Shown here piece by piece: positions 9,089 to 19,458 of a stretch of DNA of 64,000 bases. Under the pieces are notes generated by a model. The model was not told the DNA's origin. It did not search any database and saw only the letters and a list, made by a program, of their open reading frames with translations. The DNA lies in assembly GCF_017695965.1 (NCBI RefSeq), contig NZ_JAAORM010000005.1, forward strand, positions 62,001 through 126,000, read 5' to 3'. The stretch comes from Prochlorococcus marinus CUG1416. Its GTDB lineage: Bacteria > Cyanobacteriota > Cyanobacteriia > PCC-6307 > Cyanobiaceae. A program made the translations under genes and the position numbers. Each line of letters starts with the position of its first letter. Positions within the stretch are counted from its first letter, which is position 1.

Positions 9089-10366
9089 GTGTTAGATCAA
9101 AAATTAATAAGAGAAAATCCAACATCTGTTGAAGAGAATTTATCCTTAAGAGGAAAAGTTTATAAAATATCCCACATACACGAATTAACTGTTAAAAAAA
9201 AAGAAATTGATATAGAAATATCCAGTCTCCAATCCGAAAGTAAAAAATTAAGCAAATCAATCGGTCAAGTAATTGGGAAATCGCAAAATAATAATTCACA
9301 AGAACTAAATGAATTAAAGAAAATGGGCAACGAATACAGAATTAAAATTTCTGAACTTGAAGAGAAAAAAAGATTATTAGATAAACAAGTAGACGATGAG
9401 ATTTATAATTTGCCAAATTTTCCTAGCAAAGATGCACCTATTGGAAATGATGAAAGTGATAATGTACAAATAAAAACTTGGGGGGACCCTTTTAGAAAAG
9501 AGAATATTAAATCACACTGGGAAATAGGAGAAAGTCTTAATATTTTTAACTTTGTAAAATCAACAAAAATTTCAAAAAGTCGTTTTATTACTCTTATAGG
9601 TGATGGTGCCAAATTAGAGAGGGCATTGATTAATTTTATGCTCGATATGCATACTAAAAATGGTTATTTAGAGTTAATGCCCCCAGCTTTAGTAAATTCA
9701 GAAAGTCTTAGGGGATCTGGACAATTACCTAAATTTTCAAATGAAAGTTTTAAGTGTACTAATGACGATTTATGGCTTTCTCCAACAGCTGAAGTTCCAC
9801 TAACTGCTTTTCATAGGAACGAGATTATTGATCCTCAGCAGTTACCTATTAAGTATGTTGCATATAGTCCATGTTTTAGGAGAGAAGCTGGAAGTTATGG
9901 TAGGGATACTAAAGGTTTAATAAGACTTCATCAATTTAATAAGGTTGAGCTCTATTGGTTTTGTGATCCAAGTCAATCTTTAGAAGCTCATAAAAAGATT
10001 ACTTCTGATGCAGAAAGCATTTTAAAAAAGCTCAACTTACCTTATAGATTAGTAGATATTTGTACTGGAGATTTAGGCTTTTCCTCCAGTAGAACATTTG
10101 ATCTTGAAGTCTGGCTTCCTAGTAGTAAATGTTATAGAGAAATTTCAAGTTGCAGTAATTGCCTTGACTTTCAGGCGCGTAGATCATCAATAAGATCAAA
10201 AATTGATAAAAAAAATACATATTTACATACCTTAAATGGCAGTGGGCTTGCTGTTGGAAGAACAATGGCCGCTATTCTTGAGAATGGTCAACAAACAGAT
10301 GGCAGAGTTAAGATTCCAGATGCTCTGGTTCCATATTTTGGATCAAATTTTTTAAAAACTGCTTAA
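9089..10366 (+). CDS. serS: Seryl-tRNA synthetase
   Basis: 425 aa from a GTG start. It charges tRNA-Ser with serine. The N-terminal coiled-coil arm (residues about 30-100, rich in Lys/Glu/Leu) is the tRNA-binding helical arm. The class II core follows: motif 2 in [23 protein letters not shown], motif 3 in [18 protein letters not shown]. Length is normal for bacterial SerRS (about 425). The next gene, rseP, begins 9 bases after the stop codon, so the two are probably co-transcribed. Confidence 0.97.
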   Translation: MLDQKLIRENPTSVEENLSLRGKVYKISHIHELTVKKKEIDIEISSLQSESKKLSKSIGQVIGKSQNNNSQELNELKKMGNEYRIKISELEEKKRLLDKQVDDEIYNLPNFPSKDAPIGNDESDNVQIKTWGDPFRKENIKSHWEIGESLNIFNFVKSTKISKSRFITLIGDGAKLERALINFMLDMHTKNGYLELMPPALVNSESLRGSGQLPKFSNESFKCTNDDLWLSPTAEVPLTAFHRNEIIDPQQLPIKYVAYSPCFRREAGSYGRDTKGLIRLHQFNKVELYWFCDPSQSLEAHKKITSDAESILKKLNLPYRLVDICTGDLGFSSSRTFDLEVWLPSSKCYREISSCSNCLDFQARRSSIRSKIDKKNTYLHTLNGSGLAVGRTMAAILENGQQTDGRVKIPDALVPYFGSNFLKTA

Positions 10367-10375
10367 TATAAAAGA

Positions 10376-11455
10376 ATGAATGTCTTAACCTCAATAACAG
10401 TACTTGGATTCCTCATATTTTTTCATGAGATGGGGCATTTTCTTGCAGCAATTTTACAAGGTATTTATGTTGATGGATTCTCGATTGGCTTTGGACCCTC
10501 AATTATTCAAAAAAAAATTAGAGACATCACTTATTCATTCAGAGCCTTTCCCCTTGGAGGCTTTGTATCCTTTCCTGATGAAGAACTAAATAATATTGAC
10601 CCTAAAGATCCAAATCTTTTGAGAAATAGGCCCATAATCCAAAGAGTTATTGTAATCTCCGCTGGAGTATTCGCTAACTTAATACTTGCTTACACAATCT
10701 TAATTATAAATGTAACTACTGTTGGTATTCCATTTGATCCAGAACCGGGTATTTTAGTTTTGGCGACTCAACCTGAGAAAGCTGCCTCTATTGCTGGCTT
10801 AGAACCTGGAGATAAAATATTAGAAATTGAAACTAGTACTTTAGGAATTGGTGATCAAGCTGTTTCCACTTTAGTAAAAGAGATTCAAAATTCATCAGAT
10901 GAACCAATTGCAATAAAAATTGAAAGAGATGGGATTTTAAAAGATTTAACTTTGATACCAAAAAATATTGATGGGAAAGGAACAATAGGTGCTCAATTGC
11001 AGCCGAATATAAGGAAAGAAACTAAAAAGACAAAAAATATTTTCGAACTTTTTAAATACACTAATAATGAATTTTCATCACTTTTGATAAAAACAATTCA
11101 AGGTTATAAAGGTTTAATAACAAATTTCTCCTCAACAGCTCAACAATTAAGTGGGCCGGTAAAAATCGTTGAAATCGGCGCACAATTATCTCAACAAGGT
11201 GGAACAGGCATATTATTATTTGCGGCTTTAATTTCTATTAATTTAGCAGTACTTAATTCATTACCTTTACCATTGTTAGATGGAGGACAACTTGTTTTCA
11301 CTTTAATTGAAGGTTTCAGGGGGAAACCTGTCCCAGTCAAGGTGCAAATGGTTGTTACTCAGTCCAGTTTTTTTCTTTTAGTTGGACTAAGCGTTCTGCT
11401 CATTATCAGAGATACTAGTCAACTATTAATCGTACAAAGATTATTAAACCAATAA
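10376..11455 (+). CDS. rseP: Site-2 intramembrane metalloprotease (RseP/M50 family)
   Basis: 359 aa. The zinc motif HEMGH (residues 17-21) lies in the first membrane segment. A PDZ domain follows at about 120-200 (EKAASIAGLEPGDKILEIE), and the second zinc ligand lies in the SLPLPLLDGGQ segment near the C-terminus. Site-2 proteases cut membrane-anchored regulators, such as anti-sigma factors, inside the membrane; the target here is unknown. The frame begins 9 bases after serS. Confidence 0.93.
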   Translation: MNVLTSITVLGFLIFFHEMGHFLAAILQGIYVDGFSIGFGPSIIQKKIRDITYSFRAFPLGGFVSFPDEELNNIDPKDPNLLRNRPIIQRVIVISAGVFANLILAYTILIINVTTVGIPFDPEPGILVLATQPEKAASIAGLEPGDKILEIETSTLGIGDQAVSTLVKEIQNSSDEPIAIKIERDGILKDLTLIPKNIDGKGTIGAQLQPNIRKETKKTKNIFELFKYTNNEFSSLLIKTIQGYKGLITNFSSTAQQLSGPVKIVEIGAQLSQQGGTGILLFAALISINLAVLNSLPLPLLDGGQLVFTLIEGFRGKPVPVKVQMVVTQSSFFLLVGLSVLLIIRDTSQLLIVQRLLNQ

Positions 11456-11517
11456 ATAAATTTTAAAAACTGTTCTCCAAGCTGTTAATATGTTATTTAG
11501 TTTAAAGATTATATTCA

Positions 11518-11820
11518 ATGGCCAAAAAGTCCATGATTGCTAGAGAAGTTAAACGCAAAAAACTTGTGAAGAAATATGCTGCAAAAAGGAAATCATTATT
11601 AGATGAATTTAATGCCGCAAAAGATCCAATGGAAAGGTTAGAAATTCATAGAAAGATTCAAGGTCTGCCAAGAAACTCTGCACCAAATAGAGTAAGAAAT
11701 AGGTGTTGGGCAACTGGTAAACCTAGAGGTGTATATAGAGATTTTGGTCTTTGCAGGAATCAGTTAAGACAAAGAGCTCATAACGGTGAACTTCCTGGAG
11801 TAGTTAAATCAAGTTGGTAG
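11518..11820 (+). CDS. rpsN: 30S ribosomal protein S14
   Basis: 100 aa, the long zinc-free form of S14 common in cyanobacteria. Typical features are the [16 protein letters not shown] start, [22 protein letters not shown] in the middle, and the [19 protein letters not shown] end. It lacks the four-cysteine zinc site of the short form. As in other cyanobacteria it stands alone, outside the large ribosomal protein operon. The 62 bases before it are AT-rich and probably hold its promoter. Confidence 0.97.
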   Translation: MAKKSMIAREVKRKKLVKKYAAKRKSLLDEFNAAKDPMERLEIHRKIQGLPRNSAPNRVRNRCWATGKPRGVYRDFGLCRNQLRQRAHNGELPGVVKSSW

Positions 11821-11995
11821 TATGAGTTTTTAACTTAATAAGTACTATATTTTCTCAAGAAAAAATAATAGTTTTAGAAATTAAGATTCATTTTTAGGAA
11901 ATTTTTAAAAATTTTTACAGCTTATCTAAATAATTTACTCAATATGTCCCTATTAAATGTAAGAATAAATTATGTATAGATTTATAATTTAAAAA

Positions 11996-14161
11996 GTGGA
12001 AGGACAAAATAAGTCGATCACGTTTGACGGACGAGAGATACGACTAACTACAGGACTATATGCTCCTCAAGCAAATGGATCAGTAATGATTGAGTGTGGT
12101 GATACCTCACTATTAGTTACAGCAACAAAAACTGCCAAAAAAGAACCATCAGACTTTCTACCTCTGATATGCGACTATGAAGAAAAACTTTATGCTGCAG
12201 GGAGGATTCCAGGTGGTTTTATGCGGAGAGAGGGTCGCCCACCAGAAAGAGCCACTTTAATTGCAAGATTAATTGATAGGCCAATGAGGCCACTTTTTCC
12301 CACATGGATGAGTGATGAGATTCAAATAGTCGCATCATGCCTTTCTCTAGATGAAAGAGTTCCAGCAGATGTTTTAGCTGTTACGGGCGCTTCAATAGCA
12401 ACATTAATAGGAGAAATACCATTTTATGGGCCAATGGCTGCGGTAAGAGTTGGCCTAATAGGGGATGATTTCATCTTAAATCCTAGCTATAGGGAGATTG
12501 AGAAAGGAGATTTAGACATTGTGGTTGCAGGATCACCAGACGGTATCGTCATGATTGAAGCCGGTGCAAATCAATTATCAGAGCAAGATACAATCGAAGC
12601 TATAGATTTTGGATATGAGGCTGTTACTGAACTTATTAAATCTCAAGAAGATTTACTAAAAGATTTAGGAATAAAACGAATCAAACCATCGGATCCTGAA
12701 GAGGATAAAACATTACCTTCTTATTTGGAAAAAAATTGCAGTAAAGCTATTGATTTGGTTCTTAAGAAATTTGATCAATCAAAAGATGAGAGAGATCTTG
12801 AACTCGAAAAAATTAAAACTGAAACTCAAAGCAAAATTGATTCTCTTAAAGATGACAATCAAGTAAAAGTTCTGACCTCAGAGAATGAAAAATTAATTCA
12901 TTCTGACTTTAAAAAACTAACAAAAAAATTAATGAGGTCCCAAATCATTAATGATGGTAAAAGAGTTGATGGAAGAGAACTTGACGAAGTTAGAAAGATA
13001 ACAGCCTCTGCGGGCATTCTTCCAAAAAGAGTTCATGGCTCTGCACTTTTTCAAAGAGGTCTAACTCAAGTCTTATCTACTACGACACTTGGCACACCAA
13101 GTGATGCTCAAGAAATGGATGACTTAAATCCAAGTACTGAAAAAACATATTTGCATCACTACAACTTTCCTCCATATTCAGTTGGTGAAACTAGGCCTAT
13201 GAGAACTCCTGGAAGGAGAGAAATTGGTCATGGAGCACTTGCAGAAAGGGCAATAATCCCTGTTCTACCTGGCAAAGAGACATTCCCATATGTTTTAAGA
13301 GTTGTGAGTGAAGTTTTAAGTTCTAATGGTTCCACTTCAATGGGGTCTGTTTGTGGAAGCACCCTCTCATTATTAGATGCTGGCGTTCCTTTAAAAGCTC
13401 CTGTAAGTGGTACTGCTATGGGTTTAATCAAAGAAGGCAAAGAAGTTCGAATACTTACAGATATTCAGGGTATTGAGGATTTCCTTGGAGATATGGACTT
13501 TAAAGTTGCTGGTACTGATAAGGGTATAACTGCTTTGCAAATGGATATGAAAATTTCAGGTTTACCTGTCTCTATTATTTCTGATGCAATTAAAAAAGCT
13601 CGTCCTGCAAGATTACATATCTTAGAAAAGATGCAAGAGGCAATAGATAAACCTCAAGAATCTCTTTCTCCTCATGCTCCTCGACTCTTAAGCTTTAGAA
13701 TTGATCCTGAGCTTATAGGAACAGTTATTGGACCTGGAGGAAGAACTATCAAAGGAATTACTGAAAGAACTAATACAAAAATAGATATAGAAGATGGAGG
13801 AATTGTAACTATTGCATCTCATGACGGAGCTGCCGCAGAAGAAGCTCAAAAAATAATAGAGGGATTAACAAGAAAGGTTCACGAAGGAGAGATTTTCACG
13901 GGTGTCGTGACAAGAATTATCCCAATAGGTGCATTTGTTGAAATCCTTCCTGGGAAAGAGGGGATGGTACACATTTCTCAATTATCTGAAGCAAGAGTTG
14001 AAAGAGTAGAAGATGTTGTAAGGCAAGGAGATGAAGTAACAGTAAGAGTTAGAGAGATTGATAGCAGAGGAAGAATAAACCTTACATTAAGGGGGGTTGC
14101 ACAAAATGGAGGAATGTCTTACCCAGAACCAACTCCAACTCCAGTTGCTCCACTCAATTAG
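11996..14161 (+). CDS. pnp: Polyribonucleotide nucleotidyltransferase (PNPase)
   Basis: 721 aa from a GTG start at 11996, beginning [15 protein letters not shown]. It degrades RNA 3' to 5' using phosphate. Domain order: first RNase PH domain (residues 1-145), an alpha-helical linker, second RNase PH domain (about 320-545, with [22 protein letters not shown]), a KH domain ([15 protein letters not shown]) and an S1 domain ([23 protein letters not shown]). The order and length match bacterial PNPase. A TATAAT lies at 11983-11988, only seven bases before the start codon, so the message could be leaderless. Confidence 0.98.
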   Translation: MEGQNKSITFDGREIRLTTGLYAPQANGSVMIECGDTSLLVTATKTAKKEPSDFLPLICDYEEKLYAAGRIPGGFMRREGRPPERATLIARLIDRPMRPLFPTWMSDEIQIVASCLSLDERVPADVLAVTGASIATLIGEIPFYGPMAAVRVGLIGDDFILNPSYREIEKGDLDIVVAGSPDGIVMIEAGANQLSEQDTIEAIDFGYEAVTELIKSQEDLLKDLGIKRIKPSDPEEDKTLPSYLEKNCSKAIDLVLKKFDQSKDERDLELEKIKTETQSKIDSLKDDNQVKVLTSENEKLIHSDFKKLTKKLMRSQIINDGKRVDGRELDEVRKITASAGILPKRVHGSALFQRGLTQVLSTTTLGTPSDAQEMDDLNPSTEKTYLHHYNFPPYSVGETRPMRTPGRREIGHGALAERAIIPVLPGKETFPYVLRVVSEVLSSNGSTSMGSVCGSTLSLLDAGVPLKAPVSGTAMGLIKEGKEVRILTDIQGIEDFLGDMDFKVAGTDKGITALQMDMKISGLPVSIISDAIKKARPARLHILEKMQEAIDKPQESLSPHAPRLLSFRIDPELIGTVIGPGGRTIKGITERTNTKIDIEDGGIVTIASHDGAAAEEAQKIIEGLTRKVHEGEIFTGVVTRIIPIGAFVEILPGKEGMVHISQLSEARVERVEDVVRQGDEVTVRVREIDSRGRINLTLRGVAQNGGMSYPEPTPTPVAPLN

Positions 14162-14163
14162 GC

Positions 14164-15066
14164 CTAAAAATCATATAAATCATATTTTTTGATCGTTTCT
14201 TTTACCTTCATGCAGATATCCTTGTGATTCAGATAGTTATTGGATGCAACAATAACACCTCTTTGCTCAAATTCTAATTTACAGTAAGAGAGTTCCTCAT
14301 TTTTTAATGTTGAGATTTCCCCACCAGCTGTTTTTAAAATAGCCTCAGGAGCGGCAAAGTCCCAATCCTTCGGAGCACTTTTACCAGGAATACTTAATGA
14401 TATGTAAATATCACTTTCTCCTCTTAAAATTGAAGCCACTTTGCATCCGATACTTCCCATAACTATTACATCTTTGAAATTAAGCTTTTCTATTAATTTG
14501 TTTAAAGTATTATTTCTGTGATTTTTGCTTGTCACTATTTTCATGTCCTTAATATGATTTTTACGAGACATTTTGGAATTTATCAATGAACCATTTTTCC
14601 TCTCGCACCATGATTTTTCTCCATTAGAAATCCATAACTCATCTCTTTCGGGAATAAGAACAAATCCTATAAAAGGTTTATTTTTATAATTTAAAGCCAA
14701 ATGCATTGCATAATTTCCTGTACCTTGAATAAAGTCTTTAGTACCATCCAAAGGATCAAGAACCCAAATCCAATCAAAATTTTTATTAAATGAATCAAAG
14801 TTATTTTTTGCATTCTCTTCGCTTAAGATAGTCCAACAAATATCTTTATACTTTTGTTTAATCCTATTGATTATTAAGTCATTTACTTCTAAATCAGCTA
14901 CTGTTACTGGGTCTTGGACACTTTGGCTTTTAATAATTTCACTTTTATTTTCGGAATCTTTAATCTTTTGGGAGTAAAACAATAATATTTCACAAGCCTC
15001 CCAACTTAAAACCCTCAAATCGTCGATAAGATTATGAATATCTACGCCATCAGGCAATTTAATCAT
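14164..15066 (-). CDS. cysQ: CysQ-like 3'(2'),5'-bisphosphate nucleotidase (inositol monophosphatase superfamily)
   Basis: 300 aa. Metal-binding residues are visible in DPVTVADLEVN, ILSEENA, WVLDPLDGTKDFIQGTGNY and the late KDWDFAAPEAILKTAGG, the standard Mg-dependent inositol-monophosphatase superfamily set. KDFIQGTGNYAM favours the CysQ/PAP phosphatase branch, which removes the 3' phosphate of PAP produced by sulfate assimilation. An inositol phosphatase role cannot be fully excluded. It runs toward pnp (convergent, 2 bases between stops) and is divergent from rsmI with only 3 bases between their starts. Confidence 0.88.
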   Translation of the reverse strand: MIKLPDGVDIHNLIDDLRVLSWEACEILLFYSQKIKDSENKSEIIKSQSVQDPVTVADLEVNDLIINRIKQKYKDICWTILSEENAKNNFDSFNKNFDWIWVLDPLDGTKDFIQGTGNYAMHLALNYKNKPFIGFVLIPERDELWISNGEKSWCERKNGSLINSKMSRKNHIKDMKIVTSKNHRNNTLNKLIEKLNFKDVIVMGSIGCKVASILRGESDIYISLSIPGKSAPKDWDFAAPEAILKTAGGEISTLKNEELSYCKLEFEQRGVIVASNNYLNHKDICMKVKETIKKYDLYDF

Positions 15067-15069
15067 TAA

Positions 15070-15933
15070 ATGAAAAACAAATTTATATTATCTCATAGAG
15101 GTCAAGAACCTGAACCCAGTACTTTATATCTCGTTGGAACTCCAATTGGTAACCTAAATGATATTTCTTCAAGAGCATTAAATATTTTAAAAAACGTTTC
15201 TCTCATTGCTTGCGAGGATACAAGACAAACAAAAAAAATAATGAGTAAGTTTCAAATTTCTAATAATCTTATAAGTCTGAATAAGCATAATTCCTTAACA
15301 AAAACTCCTAAAATAATTGATTTTATAAAGTCAGGGAAATCGATAGCACTTGTAAGTGACGCAGGGATGCCGGGAATATGCGACCCTGGCGAAGATGTTG
15401 TGAAAGCAGTCAAATCAGAAGGTTTTGATGTTATTTGTATACCAGGAGCATGCGCCCCAATAACGGCACTTGTCTCAAGTGGGATGCCCTCATCAAGTTT
15501 TACATTTGAAGGTTTTCTACCTAAAAAGAAAATTGATAGAGAAAAAATTATTCAAGAAATTAGTAAAAGCGAAAAAACGACTATATTTTTTGAATCCCCT
15601 CACCGATTAAAGAAACTTTTAAAAGAATTACATGAATTTTGTGGGGAAGATAGAGAAATAATTGTAGCAAGAGAGCTAACAAAAAAATATGAAGAACATG
15701 TAGGTAACAATATAAAAGAGGTAATGAAATTCTTTGAAAAAAAGGAAATCTTAGGAGAAATTACCATAGTTTTAAAAGGTATTGATAAAAAAATAAATTT
15801 AGAATTTAATGAATCAGAACTAAAAAAGGAAATTAGCGAATTAATGAATGCAGGAATAAGTCTATCAGCAGCTTCAAAATACTTATCTAAGAAAAAAGGA
15901 ATTAAAAAAAACCTACTTTATAATATGTACTAG
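15070..15933 (+). CDS. rsmI: 16S rRNA (cytidine-1402-2'-O)-methyltransferase
   Basis: 287 aa. It methylates the ribose of C1402 in 16S rRNA using S-adenosylmethionine. It contains YLVGTPIGNLNDISSRAL, ACEDTRQTKKI, ALVSDAGMPGICDPGE and FEGFLPKKK, the diagnostic RsmI blocks of the tetrapyrrole-methylase fold. Length is normal. The start codon is three bases from the divergent cysQ start, so both genes share one very short promoter region. Confidence 0.95.
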   Translation: MKNKFILSHRGQEPEPSTLYLVGTPIGNLNDISSRALNILKNVSLIACEDTRQTKKIMSKFQISNNLISLNKHNSLTKTPKIIDFIKSGKSIALVSDAGMPGICDPGEDVVKAVKSEGFDVICIPGACAPITALVSSGMPSSSFTFEGFLPKKKIDREKIIQEISKSEKTTIFFESPHRLKKLLKELHEFCGEDREIIVARELTKKYEEHVGNNIKEVMKFFEKKEILGEITIVLKGIDKKINLEFNESELKKEISELMNAGISLSAASKYLSKKKGIKKNLLYNMY

Positions 15934-15960
15934 AATTTGATATAGGATATATGCGAATTT

Positions 15961-16203
15961 ATGTTTTTTAATTTTAGAAAGTTATTTTTTGTATTTTCTT
16001 TTAACACTTGTTTATTTTTACTACTAATAATAGGTATCCAAAATAGTGCAAAAAAAAGTCGAGTTAATTTATTATTGAACGAAACAATAATATTGCCAAT
16101 AAGCTTCATCGTAGGATCAAGTTTTATTTGCGGATCACTACTTGGAAGTTTTTTAACACTAAATTTTGATAAAAAAAAGCAACAGCAATTTAAAGAGATA
16201 TAA
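15961..16203 (+). CDS. Small two-helix membrane protein, LapA/DUF1049-like
   Basis: 80 aa with two hydrophobic segments (about residues 8-27 and 44-68) and a basic C-terminal tail (DKKKQQQF). The pattern IQNSAKKSRVNLLLNETIILPISF between and before the second helix resembles LapA-domain (DUF1049) proteins, which assist membrane protein or lipopolysaccharide assembly in other bacteria. The match is to overall pattern only. The final 14 bases overlap the convergent gene on the minus strand. Confidence 0.55.
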   Translation: MFFNFRKLFFVFSFNTCLFLLLIIGIQNSAKKSRVNLLLNETIILPISFIVGSSFICGSLLGSFLTLNFDKKKQQQFKEI

Positions 16204-16870
16204 GTCTATCTTCATTAACAATTCTTGAAATACCGCGAGAAATCAATAATGGGGCAACAATCCTAAAAACATCAGTATTAGGAACTTTAATTACTTTTTG
16301 CTCCTTATTGCAAAATCTTTTCGCAAGCTTTAGATCTAAATACACTGCTATTGTTTTTCTATTTAAATCATCCTCAGGCAAGAATCTCCATTCAGGGTAA
16401 TCTTTCAAAAGTTTTATTTCTAACTCAATTTTTTTATCAACAATCATATAAACTAATTTAGGAAATTCAACATCTGAAATTGGAATGGATGTTAAATCTT
16501 TTTGGGATTCCTCATTAATTTCGTAATTAAGTGGAGTAATTTCAAAAAATGTTGAGGACAAAGAAAAATTATCATCTTTTGTATTAAGGTCCAAATTATT
16601 AATATTTATTGAATCATATTTTAAATTTAGGTTGTTTTTCTTAGATTCTGACTTATTTTTTCCCTTTTCTTTAATAGATAAATCTTTAATTAAAGAATTA
16701 TTTTTAATTGCTAATTCCTTATATTGTGAATCTCCAAGATGTTTCTTTAAATTTCTAATAATTGTTAGTTTAGTACATCCATAATTTTTAGACAAAATTT
16801 CTACACTTGAACCTTGAATAAAACTTTGTTTAATTTCCTGTATTTGCTTTTCAGAAAGTCTCTTTGCCAA
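16190..16870 (-). CDS. Protein with N-terminal helix-turn-helix-like segment, function unknown
   Basis: 226 aa. Residues 1-50 (KQIQEIKQSFIQGSSVEILSKNYGCTKLTIIRNLKKHL) read as a resolvase- or transposase-type helix-turn-helix. A low-complexity Lys/Asn/Ser linker follows at about 60-110. The C-terminal 100 residues are better ordered (KDYPEWRFLPEDDLNRKT, then KVPNTDVFRIVAPLLISRGISRI). I cannot assign a function; a DNA-binding regulator is an inference. It stands next to the tRNA-Arg gene that marks the island boundary and overlaps the convergent small membrane gene by 14 bases. Confidence 0.7.
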   Translation of the reverse strand: MAKRLSEKQIQEIKQSFIQGSSVEILSKNYGCTKLTIIRNLKKHLGDSQYKELAIKNNSLIKDLSIKEKGKNKSESKKNNLNLKYDSININNLDLNTKDDNFSLSSTFFEITPLNYEINEESQKDLTSIPISDVEFPKLVYMIVDKKIELEIKLLKDYPEWRFLPEDDLNRKTIAVYLDLKLAKRFCNKEQKVIKVPNTDVFRIVAPLLISRGISRIVNEDRLISL

Positions 16871-16970
16871 ATTTAATTAAATATCTTTTTACCATTCTAT
16901 GAAATATTTCGAGCAAAAAAAAACAAATAAAAATACTTAGCAATAAAAATAAATTTTATAGCCATTTTGA

Positions 16971-16999
16971 TTGTTTAGATTTTAATAGTCAGATATAAT
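16971..16999 (+). promoter_or_regulatory. Sigma-70-type promoter of tRNA-Arg
   Basis: TTGTTT (16971-16976) and a perfect TATAAT (16994-16999) are separated by 17 bases. The -10 box ends eight bases before the first tRNA base, which suits a short 5' leader. The call rests on sequence match and spacing only. Confidence 0.6.
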
Positions 17000-17007
17000 A
17001 AACAAAT

Positions 17008-17081
<74 letters not shown>

Positions 17082-17193
17082 TTTAAATAAAAAATTCCGA
17101 ATTAAAGTCAATTTAACATTAACAAAATGATCCTAAACTTAACTCATAAGAATAATTTGAAATAAAAAAATTTTAATTTGAGATGAAATCCGA

Positions 17194-18534
17194 ATGATAA
17201 ATACTTTTAAAAAAATTAAAAATAAAGAAATTAAGCTTCAGGAAATATCTGAGAAAATCTTTTTATTAGGCTTATTCTTACTCCCCTCAACAATGTCATT
17301 AGGAATATTACTAATCCTAATTTCTTCAATCGCAACTTTATTTTTCAGGAAAGATAAACAGAACGAAAAAAACTATTCGATTCTTTTGATATGCATATCT
17401 TTTTTAATGGTTGCATCTTGCATTTTTCAAACTTTGAATCTTTCAAATCAGGAACTGTATGGATGGCAAATTTCACTAACCTGGTTAGGATTATTAAATT
17501 GGATTCCATTCTTTTTTTTATTTTGGAGTACTCAATCTTTTCTAAAAACAAATTCTCAAAGAATTAATGCTGCAAAATTTGTCATCTCAGGCAGCATTCC
17601 AATATTAGTAACTGGATTTGGGCAATATTTTCTAAACTGGCAAGGCCCATTTAAATTCTTATACGGAACCATAATATGGTATTTAAAACCTATTGAAAAT
17701 CATTTAGGGCTTTCAGGTCTTTTTAGTAATCAGAATTATACTGGAACTTGGCTTTCAACAATATGGCCTTTAATACTTGGTCTTCTAATAATTAACTTAG
17801 AAAAGTTCTATAAAAAATCCATATTGATTTTTATGATTGGGAGCTTTACTTTTGCCATCATTTTAACTACTTCCAGGAATGCTATTTTAGGTATTATTAT
17901 TTCCATACCAATAGTTTTGGGATTAAAAAGCTTATTTCTTATTTCAACAATATTATTATTTTTATTTTTGTTAAATTCGTCATTTTTACCAATACCTACT
18001 TTCTTATCTGAAAACTTAACAAGATTTCTACCAGAACAATTTATAGACAAATTTAATAAATTTGGTTTTAGTAATTTACTCGAGTACCGGAGGATAAATT
18101 TATGGAATAACACATTAAATTTATTACTTAAAAAACCGATATTTGGTTATGGTGCTGCCTTCTTTCCAATAATTTATGCCATTAAATTTAGTGATCCACT
18201 TTATACTGAACAACACACACATAATATTTTTCTTGAAATTGCCTCTAGTTATGGTTTATTGGTGTCAATATTGTTAATTTATCTTATTTTATCTATCTTC
18301 AAAAAAGCATATAAATCAATTAAACATAGAATTCCAAACAAAAAGGAACTGATATTTAGTAAAAGTTGGTTTGCCTCTTCGATCATTATTTTATTATCTC
18401 AAATGAATGATATTACTTATTACGATGGAAGAATAAGCGTAATATTATGGATATTAATAGCAGGGCTTAACAATATAGGCTCCGAAAACAATTCTGATGA
18501 ATTTATAAATAATTCAATTAAGCATAAATATTAA
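17194..18534 (+). CDS. O-antigen ligase/polymerase-like membrane protein (Wzy_C family)
   Basis: 446 aa with about ten or more hydrophobic segments. A cytoplasmic TTSRNAILGI stretch and a large loop follow. The loop holds LLLKKPIFGYGAAFFPIIYA and EQHTHNIFLEIASSYG, whose HN-x-LE pattern is the hallmark of the Wzy_C/WaaL family. Such proteins join polyprenyl-linked glycans to lipid A core, protein or each other. Ligase versus polymerase cannot be told from sequence alone. First gene after the tRNA. Its 3' end overlaps the convergent methyltransferase gene by 21 bases. Confidence 0.85.
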   Translation: MINTFKKIKNKEIKLQEISEKIFLLGLFLLPSTMSLGILLILISSIATLFFRKDKQNEKNYSILLICISFLMVASCIFQTLNLSNQELYGWQISLTWLGLLNWIPFFFLFWSTQSFLKTNSQRINAAKFVISGSIPILVTGFGQYFLNWQGPFKFLYGTIIWYLKPIENHLGLSGLFSNQNYTGTWLSTIWPLILGLLIINLEKFYKKSILIFMIGSFTFAIILTTSRNAILGIIISIPIVLGLKSLFLISTILLFLFLLNSSFLPIPTFLSENLTRFLPEQFIDKFNKFGFSNLLEYRRINLWNNTLNLLLKKPIFGYGAAFFPIIYAIKFSDPLYTEQHTHNIFLEIASSYGLLVSILLIYLILSIFKKAYKSIKHRIPNKKELIFSKSWFASSIIILLSQMNDITYYDGRISVILWILIAGLNNIGSENNSDEFINNSIKHKY

Positions 18535-19317
18535 ATCTTTTGAGTAACATTTTTTTTCATTGATTACGCCTGTATTATCGATAAATTTTTCTAACTTTAT
18601 TGAATAGTGATTTTCATTAAAAATATTTTTTATTTTAGTTTCACTTATTGTGGATGATGGATACCAAATCTCTCTATCAATATATTTTTTCAAATGTTTC
18701 CCATTACCATTCTCAGATAAAAAAGATTTTTGAGCAAAAGTAAAAGGATTTTTTGAGAAATTATTTCTCGTTAAAATTACATATGGAACTTTCTCAGATA
18801 CAACTTGCATTATTGGATCATAAGGATTTTTCAGGTAATTAATTGCACAAGAAGTAAAAAAAATATCAATTTTATTACTTTTTAAAACACTTTTTAGTGA
18901 TGAGGAGAACCTAATTTTCCTGGAAAAGCTCCATTTCCTAGACTCTTCAACCTGTGCTGGAGTTTCAATTACCCATGATTTATCATATATTTCATCCCCA
19001 AAAATAGACTCTAAGAACAAAATATTTTCTCCACATGCACCCCCAAAATCAACAAATGAAGGGATTATCGATTTATTTGAATTAACAAAAAGCTTTATGC
19101 AGCGTAGAAGTATATTTAAAGACGGTGGTATAAAAAAGTCTTGATTAACCTCTAGTAAGTTACTCATTTTTTCAAACCGATATTTACATAAAATTTCGGA
19201 TTGATAACAAGATTTATTTTTTATTTCACAAAGTTTTTCTGCATAATCATAATTCTCCGTTACAAATAAATTTGAACTTACAACTCTTCTTTTTAGTTTT
19301 TCAAGTATTTTTAGCAT
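18514..19317 (-). CDS. Putative SAM-dependent methyltransferase, TIGR04325 (LIC12133) type
   Basis: 267 aa. FVDFGGACGENILF (residues 88-101) resembles the SAM-binding motif I, and WVIETPAQVEESRKW lies where an acidic motif II residue is expected. The overall pattern (YRFEK early, then SCAINYLKNPYDP) recalls the TIGR04325 family of methyltransferases found in O-antigen and capsule loci. The sugar it would methylate is unknown. It is convergent with the ligase-like gene and overlaps it by 21 bases. Confidence 0.7.
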   Translation of the reverse strand: MLKILEKLKRRVVSSNLFVTENYDYAEKLCEIKNKSCYQSEILCKYRFEKMSNLLEVNQDFFIPPSLNILLRCIKLFVNSNKSIIPSFVDFGGACGENILFLESIFGDEIYDKSWVIETPAQVEESRKWSFSRKIRFSSSLKSVLKSNKIDIFFTSCAINYLKNPYDPIMQVVSEKVPYVILTRNNFSKNPFTFAQKSFLSENGNGKHLKKYIDREIWYPSSTISETKIKNIFNENHYSIKLEKFIDNTGVINEKKCYSKDLIFMLN

Positions 19318-19432
19318 TAAAAGGACTAACTAAATATAAATATATATCAATTTGGATGTAAATTTTCTATTTACATAGAATAAAAAAAATGATTCTTCTA
19401 ATTAAATAGAATAACCTTTAGTAGCCAACAAG

Positions 19433-19438
19433 TATAAT
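19433..19438 (+). promoter_or_regulatory. Candidate -10 box upstream of the neuBCA operon
   Basis: A perfect TATAAT lies 20 bases before the neuB start codon, in the 141-base region between two divergent genes. No convincing -35 box is seen at 16-18 bases upstream. It is the best candidate for driving neuBCA. Confidence 0.35.
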
Positions 19439-19458
19439 AATTAAAATAACAAATATAA

